DNA from: Candidatus Tectimicrobiota bacterium
GTDB lineage: Bacteria; JACPUC01
Reading direction: 5' to 3'
DNA length: 64,000 nt
NCBI GenBank assembly: GCA_016192455.1
Contig: JACPUC010000011.1
Location: forward strand, 159,711-223,710
This document shows, one piece after another, positions 1 through 8,368 of this stretch. Numbering within the stretch: position 1 is the stretch's first letter; each line of letters begins with the position of its first letter. The notes beneath the pieces were generated by a model, which saw only the letters and a program-made list of their open reading frames with translations, did not search any database and was not told where the DNA came from. The position numbers were made by a program, and so were the translations under genes.

Positions 1-44
1 CTCCCGTCGGGCGCTTCCTGGGCGTGATTCATAGCAACGCGCAT
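1..44 (-). CDS. Possible start of a gene running off the left edge
   Basis: A minus-strand ATG at 44-42 is preceded by a purine-rich stretch (AGAGGGAGAAGGG, complement of 45-57) that could act as a ribosome binding site. The frame is open to the window edge and encodes MRVAMNHAQEAPDG. It would be divergent from the amidase gene. Only 14 codons are visible, so the product cannot be named and the call may be wrong. Confidence 0.3.
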   Translation of the reverse strand, partial: MRVAMNHAQEAPDG

Positions 45-236
45 ACCCTTCTCCCTCTCTGTTGAAGCCGAGAGACGAGCGCTGCCACTACGCCTGTTCC
101 CGCGCCGCAACGAGCCTCATGTCCCGGAACCAGCCGCGCGAAGGTGTAGTGCGCGGAGAGCGCTCCGCCTGTCTGCCTGCGCCGGGTGGTTGTGGCCCGC
201 GAGTCAGCAAACGCGTCGCCAGATGCTCGGGAGACT

Positions 237-1271
237 GTGTTGAAAGGCTTACCGTCAGCAGTTCGACGATCGGCGTCACAAACTCGACCGCGCGGCGGCG
301 TGGCGGCCTCCTTCCTCGCCTTCCTGGCGTTTGCCTTCCTTGTGGCGCCGGTGAGCGCCCAACCGGCGCCCCAACCGAGTCTCCAGTCTGCTTCCCAGCC
401 CGCGGCAGGGAGCGCCTCCGCCGCAACGGGAGGGACAGCCCCTCCGCCGCCTCAGACACCCGTTCCCGCGGGGGAACCGCCCCGCCAGGGTCCTCAGCCG
501 GCACTGGCCCCGCCCGCCGAGACCCCCGGCGGCTTGCCCGCGAGCGGCGAGCCAGAGGCCACACCGGCGGTGATCCGACGGACCTCGGGGGAGCCGCTGC
601 CGCTGGCCACCATCGTTCTCGATCCCGGCCATGGGGGGAGTGATGCGGGGATCATCGGCCCCGGCGGAACCCGTGAGAAGAATGTGGCGCTGCAACTGGC
701 GAGGGAGATGCAACGAGAGTTACAAGGCCGCTTTGGACTACGGGTGGTGCTGACGCGCGAGGGTGACTATGCGATGGCGGAGCAGGAGCGCGTGGCGCGC
801 GCCAACAGCCTGCATGCTTCCCTCTACCTGAGTCTCCACATGAAGGGGGGCCGCAGCACCAACGTGCAGGGAACCGACCTCATCGTGGCGCCGCCGCCCG
901 AGGCGGTCAGTCCCGCCTCCTCCGGCGGCGCGGCCTCGAAGACGGGCGGTACGATCGAGGTGAAGGTGCGCGGCGAGGTGCTCCGTTTGCAGTCCTGGGA
1001 GCTGCTGCCGGCATCGGCGGCCGCCGTGAGCCGACGGCTGGCGGCTTCCCTGGCGGAAGCTTTTCGAGCCGCCAACCCGTTCTACCCGGTGCGCCTCCTG
1101 GAGCTGCCGGTGGCGCAGCTCGTGGGCCTGCAGGCGCCTGCCGTGCTGGTGGAGGCGGCGCCCCTCGTCAACCCTGCCGAAGAGGTGAAGCTGCAGAACG
1201 CGGAATTCCTCCGCGAGCTGGCAAGGATTCTCGCGACAGGGATCGTGCAGATTTTGGGACCTGCATCGTAG
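237..1271 (+). CDS. N-acetylmuramoyl-L-alanine amidase (Amidase_3 family)
   Basis: Secreted zinc amidase that cleaves the bond between N-acetylmuramic acid and the stem peptide of peptidoglycan. The protein has a basic N-terminus, a hydrophobic segment ending in VSAQ (signal peptide), a long Pro/Ala/Gln-rich linker of about 90 residues, then the catalytic domain. DPGHGG (about residue 129), the E of REKNVAL and the H of SLHMKG match the zinc ligands of the family, and the Glu of VLVEAA matches the late catalytic Glu. The usual SLHAN is altered to SLHMK. I chose GTG 237 because it gives a compact signal peptide and has GGGAG just upstream; the frame is open back to a GTG at 186. It is followed by a GerMN gene, rph and rdgB on the same strand, a cell-wall/housekeeping arrangement. 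Confidence 0.85.
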   Translation: MLKGLPSAVRRSASQTRPRGGVAASFLAFLAFAFLVAPVSAQPAPQPSLQSASQPAAGSASAATGGTAPPPPQTPVPAGEPPRQGPQPALAPPAETPGGLPASGEPEATPAVIRRTSGEPLPLATIVLDPGHGGSDAGIIGPGGTREKNVALQLAREMQRELQGRFGLRVVLTREGDYAMAEQERVARANSLHASLYLSLHMKGGRSTNVQGTDLIVAPPPEAVSPASSGGAASKTGGTIEVKVRGEVLRLQSWELLPASAAAVSRRLAASLAEAFRAANPFYPVRLLELPVAQLVGLQAPAVLVEAAPLVNPAEEVKLQNAEFLRELARILATGIVQILGPAS

Positions 1272-1347
1272 GTCGCTCTCCTGGGGGAAACAGCGGCACG
1301 GGCAGCGCCGCCGAGAAAAGTGCGGGCGCGAGTGGAGGTCTGGGGGA

Positions 1348-2193
1348 GTGGAGCCTCGAATGCGCGGCAGGCTTTTCGGCACGCCGAGCGGAACACAGGC
1401 GTTGCCAGGCGCCCTGGAGAGCGCGGCCGGTTCGGCGCAGCTCTTCCTTCTCTTCCTGGTGGTGCTGGCCTTGGCAAGCAGCGTCGGCTTCTTCGGCTAC
1501 CTCAAGCGTGATGAAGTGACGCGGCTGCTGCGGCGCCTCAAACCGACGGCGCCGATCGAGTCGCCCGTCCCCAGAGCGCCGCAGACGTCCCCAACTCAGC
1601 CGGCCGCGCGGCTGCCCGCCACAGGCTTGCAGGCTGCGGCCGAGCCGGCGCCCGCCCTCGTGTGGTACCGCCCCGACAGCACTGGCGAGCAGCTCGCGCA
1701 GACGCAGGTGGCCCTGCCACCTGCCACAGCGGCGGAGGGGGAGCCGGGGGAAGACCCGCCGCGCTCCCGGCTTGAGCAGGTGCTGACGCTGCTCTTCCAG
1801 CCGAATCCTGAGGCAGGAGCGGCGGGCATCCCTGAGGGGACGCGCCTGGCGGCCTACTTCCTTACCCCTGACGGGACTCTCTACCTCGATGTAAATGAAG
1901 CATTTCGCGCCCAACCCCAGGGGAGCTGGAGCGAGGCGGTCGGCGCGTACGCCGTCGTCAACACCTTGACGAGCAACTTCCCCGAGGTGCGGCGCGTACA
2001 GTTCCTCGTCGAGGGGAAACCGGCGACGACCCTGGCGGGGCACCTCGACCTGTCGCGCCCCCTCGGCGCGCGAGCCTTGACGCCGCTCCAGGTCGGCCCG
2101 CAGGCAACCCCCCAGCCCAATCTTCAACCCGCTCCCCAGCCCGGCGGCGACGCGGCGCCGGACGCCGGTTCTCCCTGGGAGGGCGGGGGATAA
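1348..2193 (+). CDS. GerMN-domain membrane-anchored protein
   Basis: The first 30 or so residues are followed by one strong transmembrane helix (LFLLFLVVLALASSVGFF), a Pro/Ala-rich spacer, and a C-terminal GerMN domain of about 110 residues. The domain is recognisable from RLAAYFLTPDGTLYLDV, the VVNTLTSNFPEV helix and VQFLVEGK. GerMN proteins act in the envelope (spore germination in Firmicutes, sporulation/peptidoglycan roles in actinobacteria); in Gram-negatives the role is unknown and it is often next to an amidase gene, as here. The start is GTG 1348 with GGAGG at 1334-1338; ATG 1360 is a reasonable alternative. A Pro/Gln-rich tail ends the protein. Confidence 0.8.
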   Translation: MEPRMRGRLFGTPSGTQALPGALESAAGSAQLFLLFLVVLALASSVGFFGYLKRDEVTRLLRRLKPTAPIESPVPRAPQTSPTQPAARLPATGLQAAAEPAPALVWYRPDSTGEQLAQTQVALPPATAAEGEPGEDPPRSRLEQVLTLLFQPNPEAGAAGIPEGTRLAAYFLTPDGTLYLDVNEAFRAQPQGSWSEAVGAYAVVNTLTSNFPEVRRVQFLVEGKPATTLAGHLDLSRPLGARALTPLQVGPQATPQPNLQPAPQPGGDAAPDAGSPWEGGG

Positions 2194-2313
2194 GCCCCCG
2201 GACGCCTTCCACCGCCGCGGCGGGGTGCCGGGCAGGCGCTACAGGTATGGGGCCCGGGGCGGCCTCCCGGCGCTGCCGCGCTGCATTGCACCACAGAGAA
2301 TAGAGGATGCCGC

Positions 2314-3039
2314 ATGAATCAGGCAGTGCGCATCGATGGGCGACGGTTCGACGAGCTTCGCCCGGTGACGATCGAGCGCGGCGTCAACAAGTACGCCGAG
2401 GGATCGGCCCTCATCAGCGTGGGCGACACCCGCGTCCTCTGCACCGCCAGCGTCGAGCCGGGGGTGCCGCAGTTCCTGCGCGACAGCGGCCTGGGCTGGG
2501 TGACGGGGGAGTACGCCATGCTGCCGCGCGCCGGCAACACCCGCAAGGTCCGCGAGCGCGGCCGCACCGACGGCCGGTCGCTGGAAATCCAGCGTCTCAT
2601 CGGGCGCTCCCTGCGGGCCATCGTGAATCGGCGGCACCTCGGCGACCGCACCATCTGGCTCGATTGCGATGTGCTTCAGGCCGACGGCGGCACGCGCTGC
2701 GCCGCCATCACTGGAGCCTTCGTGGCGCTCTGCGAGGCGGTGAAGTTCCTCGAACGCGAGCGCTCCATCTGGGAGAAGGTGCTCCTGGACCACGTGGCGG
2801 CGGTGAGCGTCGGCATCGTCAACGGCGAGCCCTGCCTCGACCTCAACTACTACGAGGACTCCAGCGCCCACGTGGACATGAATGTCGTCATGACCGGCAA
2901 GGGCGCCTTCGTCGAGCTGCAGGGGACCTCCGAGCAGGCGCCCTTCCAGCGCCAGGAACTCGACAGCATGCTGGAGCTGGCGCAGCGCGGCATCGAGAAG
3001 CTGGTGGCGATGCAGAAACAGGCGCTGGGGGCGATGTGA
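2314..3039 (+). CDS. rph: Ribonuclease PH
   Basis: Phosphate-dependent 3'-to-5' exoribonuclease that trims tRNA 3' ends. The 241-residue length is normal for the family. Diagnostic stretches are [33 protein letters not shown] and the early arrangement [18 protein letters not shown], all typical of the RNase PH fold. The ATG is preceded by GAGG at suitable spacing. The stop is 1 nt upstream of the next gene (rdgB), so the two are almost certainly co-translated; this pair is a conserved operon in many bacteria. Confidence 0.96.
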   Translation: MNQAVRIDGRRFDELRPVTIERGVNKYAEGSALISVGDTRVLCTASVEPGVPQFLRDSGLGWVTGEYAMLPRAGNTRKVRERGRTDGRSLEIQRLIGRSLRAIVNRRHLGDRTIWLDCDVLQADGGTRCAAITGAFVALCEAVKFLERERSIWEKVLLDHVAAVSVGIVNGEPCLDLNYYEDSSAHVDMNVVMTGKGAFVELQGTSEQAPFQRQELDSMLELAQRGIEKLVAMQKQALGAM

Positions 3040-3040
3040 C

Positions 3041-3727
3041 GTGCCGCGCGCCGCGCCCCGCAGTCTTCTCCTTGCCACGCGCAACGCCGGCAAGGTGCGC
3101 GAGATGCGCGCCGCCCTGGCGGGCCTGGCCATCGACGTGAGCAGCCTGGCCGAGCTGGGGTCGCGGGTGGTTTTGCCGGAAGCGGGCCGCACCTATGCCG
3201 AGAATGCCGCCGCCAAGGCCAGGGTTGCGGCGGAGACGACGCGGCTCGCAGCGCTGGCGGACGATTCAGGGCTGGAGGTGGACGACCTGGGCGGCGAGCC
3301 GGGCGTGCACACGGCGCGCTACTTCGGCGCCGACCTCAGCGATGCCGAGAAGGTGGCGCGGCTGCTGGCGCGCCTCGAGGGCTTGCCGCCGGAGCGGCGC
3401 GCGGCGCGATTTCGTTGCCTGATCGCCCTGGCCTGGCCGCGAGGGGAGGGGGGCGGAGAGGCGGCGGCGCCCGGCCGCGTCGAGCTCTTCGAAGGCGTCT
3501 GCGAGGGCGTCTTGGCGACGGAGGCGCGCGGCGCCGGCGGCTTCGGCTTCGATCCGGTTTTCATTCCCGCAGGGGAAAGCCTCACCTTCGCCCAGCTTCC
3601 CCCCGAGCGCAAGGCCGCCATCAGCCACCGGGCCCGGGCGCTGGCAAAGGTGCGCGCCTTCCTCGCCGGCCGGCCCGCCGGCGATCGCCCGCCAGGGCAG
3701 GGCAAAAGCGCCGCGGGAACGGCGTAA
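3041..3727 (+). CDS. rdgB: XTP/dITP diphosphatase (RdgB/Ham1 family)
   Basis: House-cleaning nucleotide pyrophosphatase that hydrolyses dITP, XTP and related non-canonical triphosphates to monophosphates. The N-terminal motif LLLATRNAGKVREM, the metal-binding ADDSGLEVD, the FGFDPVF loop and the SHRARAL motif are all present. At 228 residues it is about 20-30 longer than usual, because of a Gly/Glu/Ala insertion near residues 133-145 and a Pro/Gly-rich C-terminal tail. It starts with GTG 1 nt after the rph stop, so it depends on translational coupling. Confidence 0.93.
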   Translation: MPRAAPRSLLLATRNAGKVREMRAALAGLAIDVSSLAELGSRVVLPEAGRTYAENAAAKARVAAETTRLAALADDSGLEVDDLGGEPGVHTARYFGADLSDAEKVARLLARLEGLPPERRAARFRCLIALAWPRGEGGGEAAAPGRVELFEGVCEGVLATEARGAGGFGFDPVFIPAGESLTFAQLPPERKAAISHRARALAKVRAFLAGRPAGDRPPGQGKSAAGTA

Positions 3728-3815
3728 CCCTCGGCGGCACAAGGCTCAAGCACGCCCGGCGGGGCGCCTTGCAGGTTTGACACAGAGGTGGTATCAATAG
3801 AAACTGACCTATGGA

Positions 3816-4264
<449 letters not shown>

Positions 4265-5698
4265 ATGAATCCCCTTATCCACATAAGCGCCTTTCAGCTG
4301 ATTGAGGGGCTGCGCTCTGGCCTATCACGATTCTCTGGCCCAAGCAGGGTAGCCCTCTTAATGGCAGTAAATTCGAATGATCCAATCAAAGTATACGATT
4401 ATCATTGCTTATTAGGTCCCAAGAAAAAAGAATTGAAAAATAGGTACATTGATACGGATGTATGGAAGCGTCATGTCGAGAGCAGTACTCGTTCTTGGGG
4501 AAGTAATATTGAGAAAAATCTAGGCGGGATTGAGATACCAGGACTCATCTCGTGGGGTTCGCAATCACGGAACGTCTACTACCAGATGTGGTTTACAGAG
4601 AATCACCAGAATCTCTGTTCCGAAGGTCCTACAGAAAGATGGTTGCAAAAGGCAGCATCGCTGCGATCTAGTGATACGGGCAACATGGCTGCTTTGATGT
4701 CAGGTGCATCTAGCGGAGCGATAGAGTGGTATGGTAATGGAGCAATTCAGTTCCACTTACAAGCTAGGCTGCAGTCTCTACTTGGTACAGATTCGAAGCT
4801 TCCAATCGAGAAAATCTTGAACGCCATCTTGGCGGTATCTATAACTAGGGAAGAAGGCAAGAAAGTATCAGGTAATCTTGTCTTTATTGAAACTAAACAA
4901 CTAGAAACACTTACTTTCATAAGCCGCTTTCCTGGTGGGTCCGTTCCCCAATTGGAACGTATCAAGCACCTTCGAAAACTCATTACATCAGTAGATCGAA
5001 CAAATGCTTACCTTTGCTCAGATGGACATATTGTAACTGGCATAATTCAAAACCAAATACCAGAGTATGCGATCCTTGCAAGATATGACGCTGGGCGAGG
5101 AGAACTCCTTATTAACGATGAGCCAGTATGCACTTTTGCAGATGGGCGATTTTGCGGGACTCATTTGAGGCCAGATTTATTTGCTTTGCAAGAAGCTCTC
5201 ACTACGCTTGAAGCAGATCATAATTATCAACCTGAATTCCTTAAAAGGATATTGGCTCTAGTCGAGACTGCTTGGGAACGACAGCATGGTTGTACACTTG
5301 TGCTGGATGTAGGTGTAAATTCCCTTAGTCTTCCTGGCCAGCTCCTTGATCCACCCTTGGACCTTAGTACAGATGAGAATTTATCTCTAGCCAAGTCAAT
5401 GACCATGATTGATGGAGCCTTGCACATAGACTTCAGGAATCAGATACGTGCATTTTCATGCCTCCTGGATGGACTAGCGACGCCAAATGAAGATCGGTCA
5501 CGAGGTGCACGATATAACTCGGCCCTTCGATTCAGCAAGAGCCACGCCGGCACGATTGTGGTCGTCATATCAGAGGACGGTCCGATTTCGATCTTTTCGA
5601 ACGGAGAAGATTTGACTGCTTCACCAAGCTGGCCAGACATGGAGAGGATTGATATTGATCCACCAACCTTATTTCAATGGTTGCAGGATGATTCTTAA
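4265..5698 (+). CDS. Stand-alone protein with a C-terminal DisA/CdaA-like (DAC) domain
   Basis: A 477-residue soluble protein with no signal peptide or membrane helices. The C-terminal region matches the diadenylate cyclase fold: DGALHI (about residues 383-388; DGA is the metal/ATP loop), then RGARYNSALR (413-422) at the place of the GTRHRAA motif, then VVVISEDGPISIFSNG (about 432-447), matching the VSEE-G-Is---G strand pair. DAC enzymes join two ATP into c-di-AMP. The usual RHR is RYN here, so the product or the activity may differ. The N-terminal 370 residues are unrecognised and probably regulatory. The start ATG lacks a purine-rich leader. The gene is clearly less GC-rich than its neighbours and sits alone between the tRNA-Pro repeats, so recent transfer is likely. 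A role in signalling or defence is inference only. Confidence 0.65.
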   Translation: MNPLIHISAFQLIEGLRSGLSRFSGPSRVALLMAVNSNDPIKVYDYHCLLGPKKKELKNRYIDTDVWKRHVESSTRSWGSNIEKNLGGIEIPGLISWGSQSRNVYYQMWFTENHQNLCSEGPTERWLQKAASLRSSDTGNMAALMSGASSGAIEWYGNGAIQFHLQARLQSLLGTDSKLPIEKILNAILAVSITREEGKKVSGNLVFIETKQLETLTFISRFPGGSVPQLERIKHLRKLITSVDRTNAYLCSDGHIVTGIIQNQIPEYAILARYDAGRGELLINDEPVCTFADGRFCGTHLRPDLFALQEALTTLEADHNYQPEFLKRILALVETAWERQHGCTLVLDVGVNSLSLPGQLLDPPLDLSTDENLSLAKSMTMIDGALHIDFRNQIRAFSCLLDGLATPNEDRSRGARYNSALRFSKSHAGTIVVVISEDGPISIFSNGEDLTASPSWPDMERIDIDPPTLFQWLQDDS

Positions 5699-5927
5699 TC
5701 GGCTCATTAGATATTTGTGTGGGTAACAGGGTGGAGATCGAGGCTTCCGGGGGCGCGAATGAACGGAGACAACGTAGAAGGGGTTGCCCCACTGCCCCAA
5801 CATTGCCCAAATGAAGTGAGTAATTGTGATAATCTGTGAAACTCATTGAACTGCTCGTTGGCTGTAAGTTATTGAGACATAAGGCAAACTTCCGCCTGCT
5901 TGACATTTCCTTGCCTTGTGGTAAGCT

Positions 5928-5973
5928 CTTTAGGAGCATGGGCTCGGAGGTTCAAATCCTCTTGCCCCGACCA
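5928..5973 (+). repeat. Right attachment-like repeat (partial tRNA-Pro copy)
   Basis: A truncated copy of the tRNA-Pro 3' half ending in GCCCCGACCA, with no acceptor 5' strand and no D arm, so it is not a functional tRNA. It is offset by 2,080 bp from the intact gene. It marks the right edge of the low-GC island and lies within the 347-bp gap 5699-6045, which otherwise holds no gene that I can support. MntA begins 72 bp further on. Confidence 0.7.
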
Positions 5974-6045
5974 GAAAACGAATGAGAATAGGCAACGATG
6001 CCCGCTTGAGCTTGGTTGAGGGTCGCCCGAGCGGCGAGGTGAGCG

Positions 6046-6363
6046 ATGGGCAGCAAGGTCCAGATCGACATCCCTAGAGAGAAGATCGCGGCCTTCTGCC
6101 GGAAGTGGAAGGTGCGCGAGTTTTCGCTCTTCGGCTCGGTGCTGCGGGAGGATTTCCGGCCCGAGAGCGACGTGGACGTGCTGGTATCGTTCGACCCGGA
6201 GGCCACCTGGAGCCTGCTTGACATCGTGACCATGCAAGACGAGTTGGCGGAGATTTTCGGCCGCAAGGTGGACCTGGTCGAGCGGCAAGCCGTCGAGGGG
6301 AGTTCGAACCCGTTTCGCCGGCGCCGTATTCTGAACAACGTGGAGCAGGTCCTCATTGGATGA
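6046..6363 (+). CDS. MntA-type minimal nucleotidyltransferase (antitoxin family)
   Basis: A 105-residue minimal nucleotidyltransferase. It carries the GS-x10-DxD signature GSVLREDFRPESDVDVLV (about residues 29-46) and a C-terminal Asp in KVDLVE. Proteins of this type (MntA) AMPylate and neutralise HEPN RNase toxins (HepT). GAGGTGA lies 5 nt upstream of the ATG. The usual partner hepT gene should overlap its 3' end; only its first codons are present (see next entry), so this is probably an orphan antitoxin. Confidence 0.82.
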   Translation: MGSKVQIDIPREKIAAFCRKWKVREFSLFGSVLREDFRPESDVDVLVSFDPEATWSLLDIVTMQDELAEIFGRKVDLVERQAVEGSSNPFRRRRILNNVEQVLIG

Positions 6364-6390
6364 GAACGACGCGGCCTGCCTCCCGCGGTC
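6356..6390 (+). pseudogene. Truncated HepT (HEPN toxin) N-terminus
   Basis: A TTG start overlapping the last 8 nt of the mntA-like gene begins the peptide MDENDAACL, which resembles the common HepT N-terminus MDxRDAAYL. Similarity stops after about nine codons and the frame continues into unrelated sequence. The overlap geometry is normal for mntA-hepT pairs. I read this as a deletion that removed the toxin body; the short match is the only evidence. Confidence 0.45.
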
Positions 6391-6573
6391 AACGAGTTAC
6401 TTTATCTTCCAGCAGTCGTCGTGTTCATCCCTGGCGGCGGCCGGCGGCCTCATGGGCCAGGGAATGCGTGGAGAACGCCTCAGCTCCGCTTGGCCTCGTG
6501 ACCCAGGGACGCAACGGCGGCGGCGTTCCGGGCAGAGGGGAAGCGGCAGGCGGCAATGAACAGGGGAGAGCCG

Positions 6574-7716
6574 ATGTCGAACCTGCGGGACAAGTACTGC
6601 ATTGTGGGGATCGGCGAGACGCCGGTGGGCAAGGTCGACGGGATTACGAACCTCGGCTTCAACCTGCTGGCGGCCAAGCTCGCCATCGAGGACGCCGGGC
6701 TCACGAACAAGGACATCGACGGCGTGCTGACGACGCACCCGTATGGTGATCCCCCCTTCATGTACAGCATCCAGATCGCCGAGAAGCTGGGGATTCAGCC
6801 GACCTACACGACCGACCTGAACCTCGGCGGGGCCACGCCGGTGGCGCTGGTCGAGCACGCCGTCATGGGCATCGAGGCGGGCCTCGCCAGCACCGTGGTG
6901 GTGAGCTTCGGCGAGGCGCTGCGCAGCAAGATCAAGCATCACGGCAAGTTCCGCATGGGGCGCGAGGATTTCGGCAACCCCTACGGCGAGGTGGTCGGCA
7001 TCACCTACGCCATGGCGGCGCGGCGGCACATGCACCAGTACGGCACCACCAACGAGCAGTTCGGCCACATCGCCGTCGCCATGCGCAAACACGCCTGCCT
7101 CAACCCCAACGCCCAGGAGCGCGAGCCGATCACCATCGCGGACTACCACGCCTCGCCCTGGATTTGCGAGCCCTTCCGCCGCCTCGATATCTGCCTCATC
7201 TCGAACGGCGGCGGCGCCGTCGTCGTCACCTCGGCGGAGCGCGCCAGGAATATGAAGAAGAAGCCGGTCTACATCAGCGCCTTCGCCGAGCAGCACACCC
7301 ACAAGAACTTCTATAACATGCCGGACATGACGACCTGGGGCGCCAAGCGCGCCGCCGAGAAGCTCTACAAGAACGCCGGTGTGGGACCGAAGGACGTCGA
7401 CGTGGCGGAGTTCTACGACTGCTTCACCTACACCGTCCTGGTGCAGATCGAGGACTACGGCTTCTGCCCCAAGGGCGAAGGCGGCAGGTTCGTCGAGAAC
7501 GGCAACATCGAGCTGGGGGGCGAGCTGCCGGTGAACACCCACGGCGGGCTGCTGTCGCAGGCGCACATCGACGGCATGCTGCACATCACCGAGGGGGTGA
7601 AGCAGCTTCGCGGCGAGTGCGGCCCGCGGCAGGTGAAGGATGCGGAGGTTTGCCTGGTGACCGGCAACGGCGGCTCCGCCGGAGCTACCCACTCATCCCT
7701 CATGCTGCGGAGGTAG
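6574..7716 (+). CDS. Thiolase-family protein (SCP-x/acetyl-CoA acetyltransferase-like)
   Basis: A 380-residue thiolase-fold protein of the type found next to DUF35 partners. ATG 6574 is preceded by AGGGGAG at 5-nt spacing; an ATG at 6556 is in frame but poorly placed. The N-terminus KYCIVGIGETPVGKV is typical. The region corresponding to the nucleophilic Cys reads NLGGATPVA, with Gly in place of Cys. The later NTHGGLLSQAH keeps the Gly-Gly loop and a His, and the C-terminal CxG motif is replaced by GNGG. Catalysis may therefore differ from ordinary thiolysis (for example aldol chemistry with its DUF35 partner, as known for steroid side-chain aldolases). It is followed 4 nt later by the DUF35 gene. 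Confidence 0.85.
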   Translation: MSNLRDKYCIVGIGETPVGKVDGITNLGFNLLAAKLAIEDAGLTNKDIDGVLTTHPYGDPPFMYSIQIAEKLGIQPTYTTDLNLGGATPVALVEHAVMGIEAGLASTVVVSFGEALRSKIKHHGKFRMGREDFGNPYGEVVGITYAMAARRHMHQYGTTNEQFGHIAVAMRKHACLNPNAQEREPITIADYHASPWICEPFRRLDICLISNGGGAVVVTSAERARNMKKKPVYISAFAEQHTHKNFYNMPDMTTWGAKRAAEKLYKNAGVGPKDVDVAEFYDCFTYTVLVQIEDYGFCPKGEGGRFVENGNIELGGELPVNTHGGLLSQAHIDGMLHITEGVKQLRGECGPRQVKDAEVCLVTGNGGSAGATHSSLMLRR

Positions 7717-7720
7717 CGCC

Positions 7721-8134
7721 ATGGCGGCAGGTGACTACACGAAGCCTCTCCCCATCCCCGACGAAGACACCCAGCCCTACTTCGAGGCCTGCAAGCGCGG
7801 CGAACTGACGCTGCAGCGCTGCGACGCATGCAAGACGCTGCGCTTCGAGCCGGACAACATCTGCCCGAAATGCCTCAGCGACCGCTTCACCTGGGAGCGC
7901 CTGAGCGGCAACGGCACGGTCTATACCTTCAGCGTCGTGCACCACGCCTACTACCCCGGCTTCAAGAGCGAGCTGCCCTACGTCATCGCCGTCGTCGAGC
8001 TGGCGGAGGGGCCGCGCATGCTCACCAATATCATCGACTGCAAGCCGGAGCTGGTGAAGATCGGCATGCCGGTGAAGGTGACGTTCAAGAAGTGCACCGA
8101 GGAGATCACCCTCCCTTACTTCGTGCCGGCGTAG
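7721..8134 (+). CDS. DUF35 OB-fold protein with zinc ribbon
   Basis: 137 residues: an N-terminal helix, a rubredoxin-like zinc ribbon (LQRCDACKTLRF ... NICPKCLS, two CxxC pairs) and a C-terminal OB fold. DUF35 proteins form complexes with thiolase-like proteins and bring an acyl-CoA binding surface. It lies directly behind the thiolase gene with GGAGG 8 nt upstream of the ATG, which supports a two-protein enzyme. Confidence 0.92.
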   Translation: MAAGDYTKPLPIPDEDTQPYFEACKRGELTLQRCDACKTLRFEPDNICPKCLSDRFTWERLSGNGTVYTFSVVHHAYYPGFKSELPYVIAVVELAEGPRMLTNIIDCKPELVKIGMPVKVTFKKCTEEITLPYFVPA

Positions 8135-8261
8135 GGCGTGCGCTCTTTCGCTGAGGAGGCGACGAGCCCGGCAGCCAAGGAGCCAGGTGACGCACCGACG
8201 GGCCTGCGACGCCCACCCGGAATCAAGCCTCGCGCCCAGCCCAGCGCCGCGACCCGTCCAG

Positions 8262-8288
8262 GAACCCCGATGCTCCCCGTCGGGGTTC
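8262..8288 (+). terminator. Stem-loop between DUF35 and enoyl-CoA hydratase genes
   Basis: A perfect 9-bp stem GAACCCCGA / TCGGGGTTC around a 9-nt loop, followed by TTGTCTCTG (weak U tract). It lies in the 234-bp gap between the two genes and could be a weak terminator or an attenuator. Confidence 0.45.
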
Positions 8289-8368
8289 TTGTCTCTGTAA
8301 AGCGCGTGGTGGCCGCTGTCCTCGTCAGCAAGGCCGCCGATGCCACCCTGTTGCGAAGGAGGTACGCC

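Noticed and set aside
3740-3771. Rho-independent terminator after rdgB
   Set aside because: CAAGGC/GCCTTG can pair around a GCCC/GGGC inner stem, but the loop geometry is poor and no T run follows.
5928-5973. Second tRNA-Pro gene
   Set aside because: It lacks the 5' acceptor strand, D arm and a proper anticodon stem, so it is only a 3' fragment and more likely an attachment-site copy.
6397-7692. Minus-strand frame opposite the thiolase gene
   Set aside because: The plus-strand thiolase has family motifs and a ribosome binding site; the antisense frame has neither.
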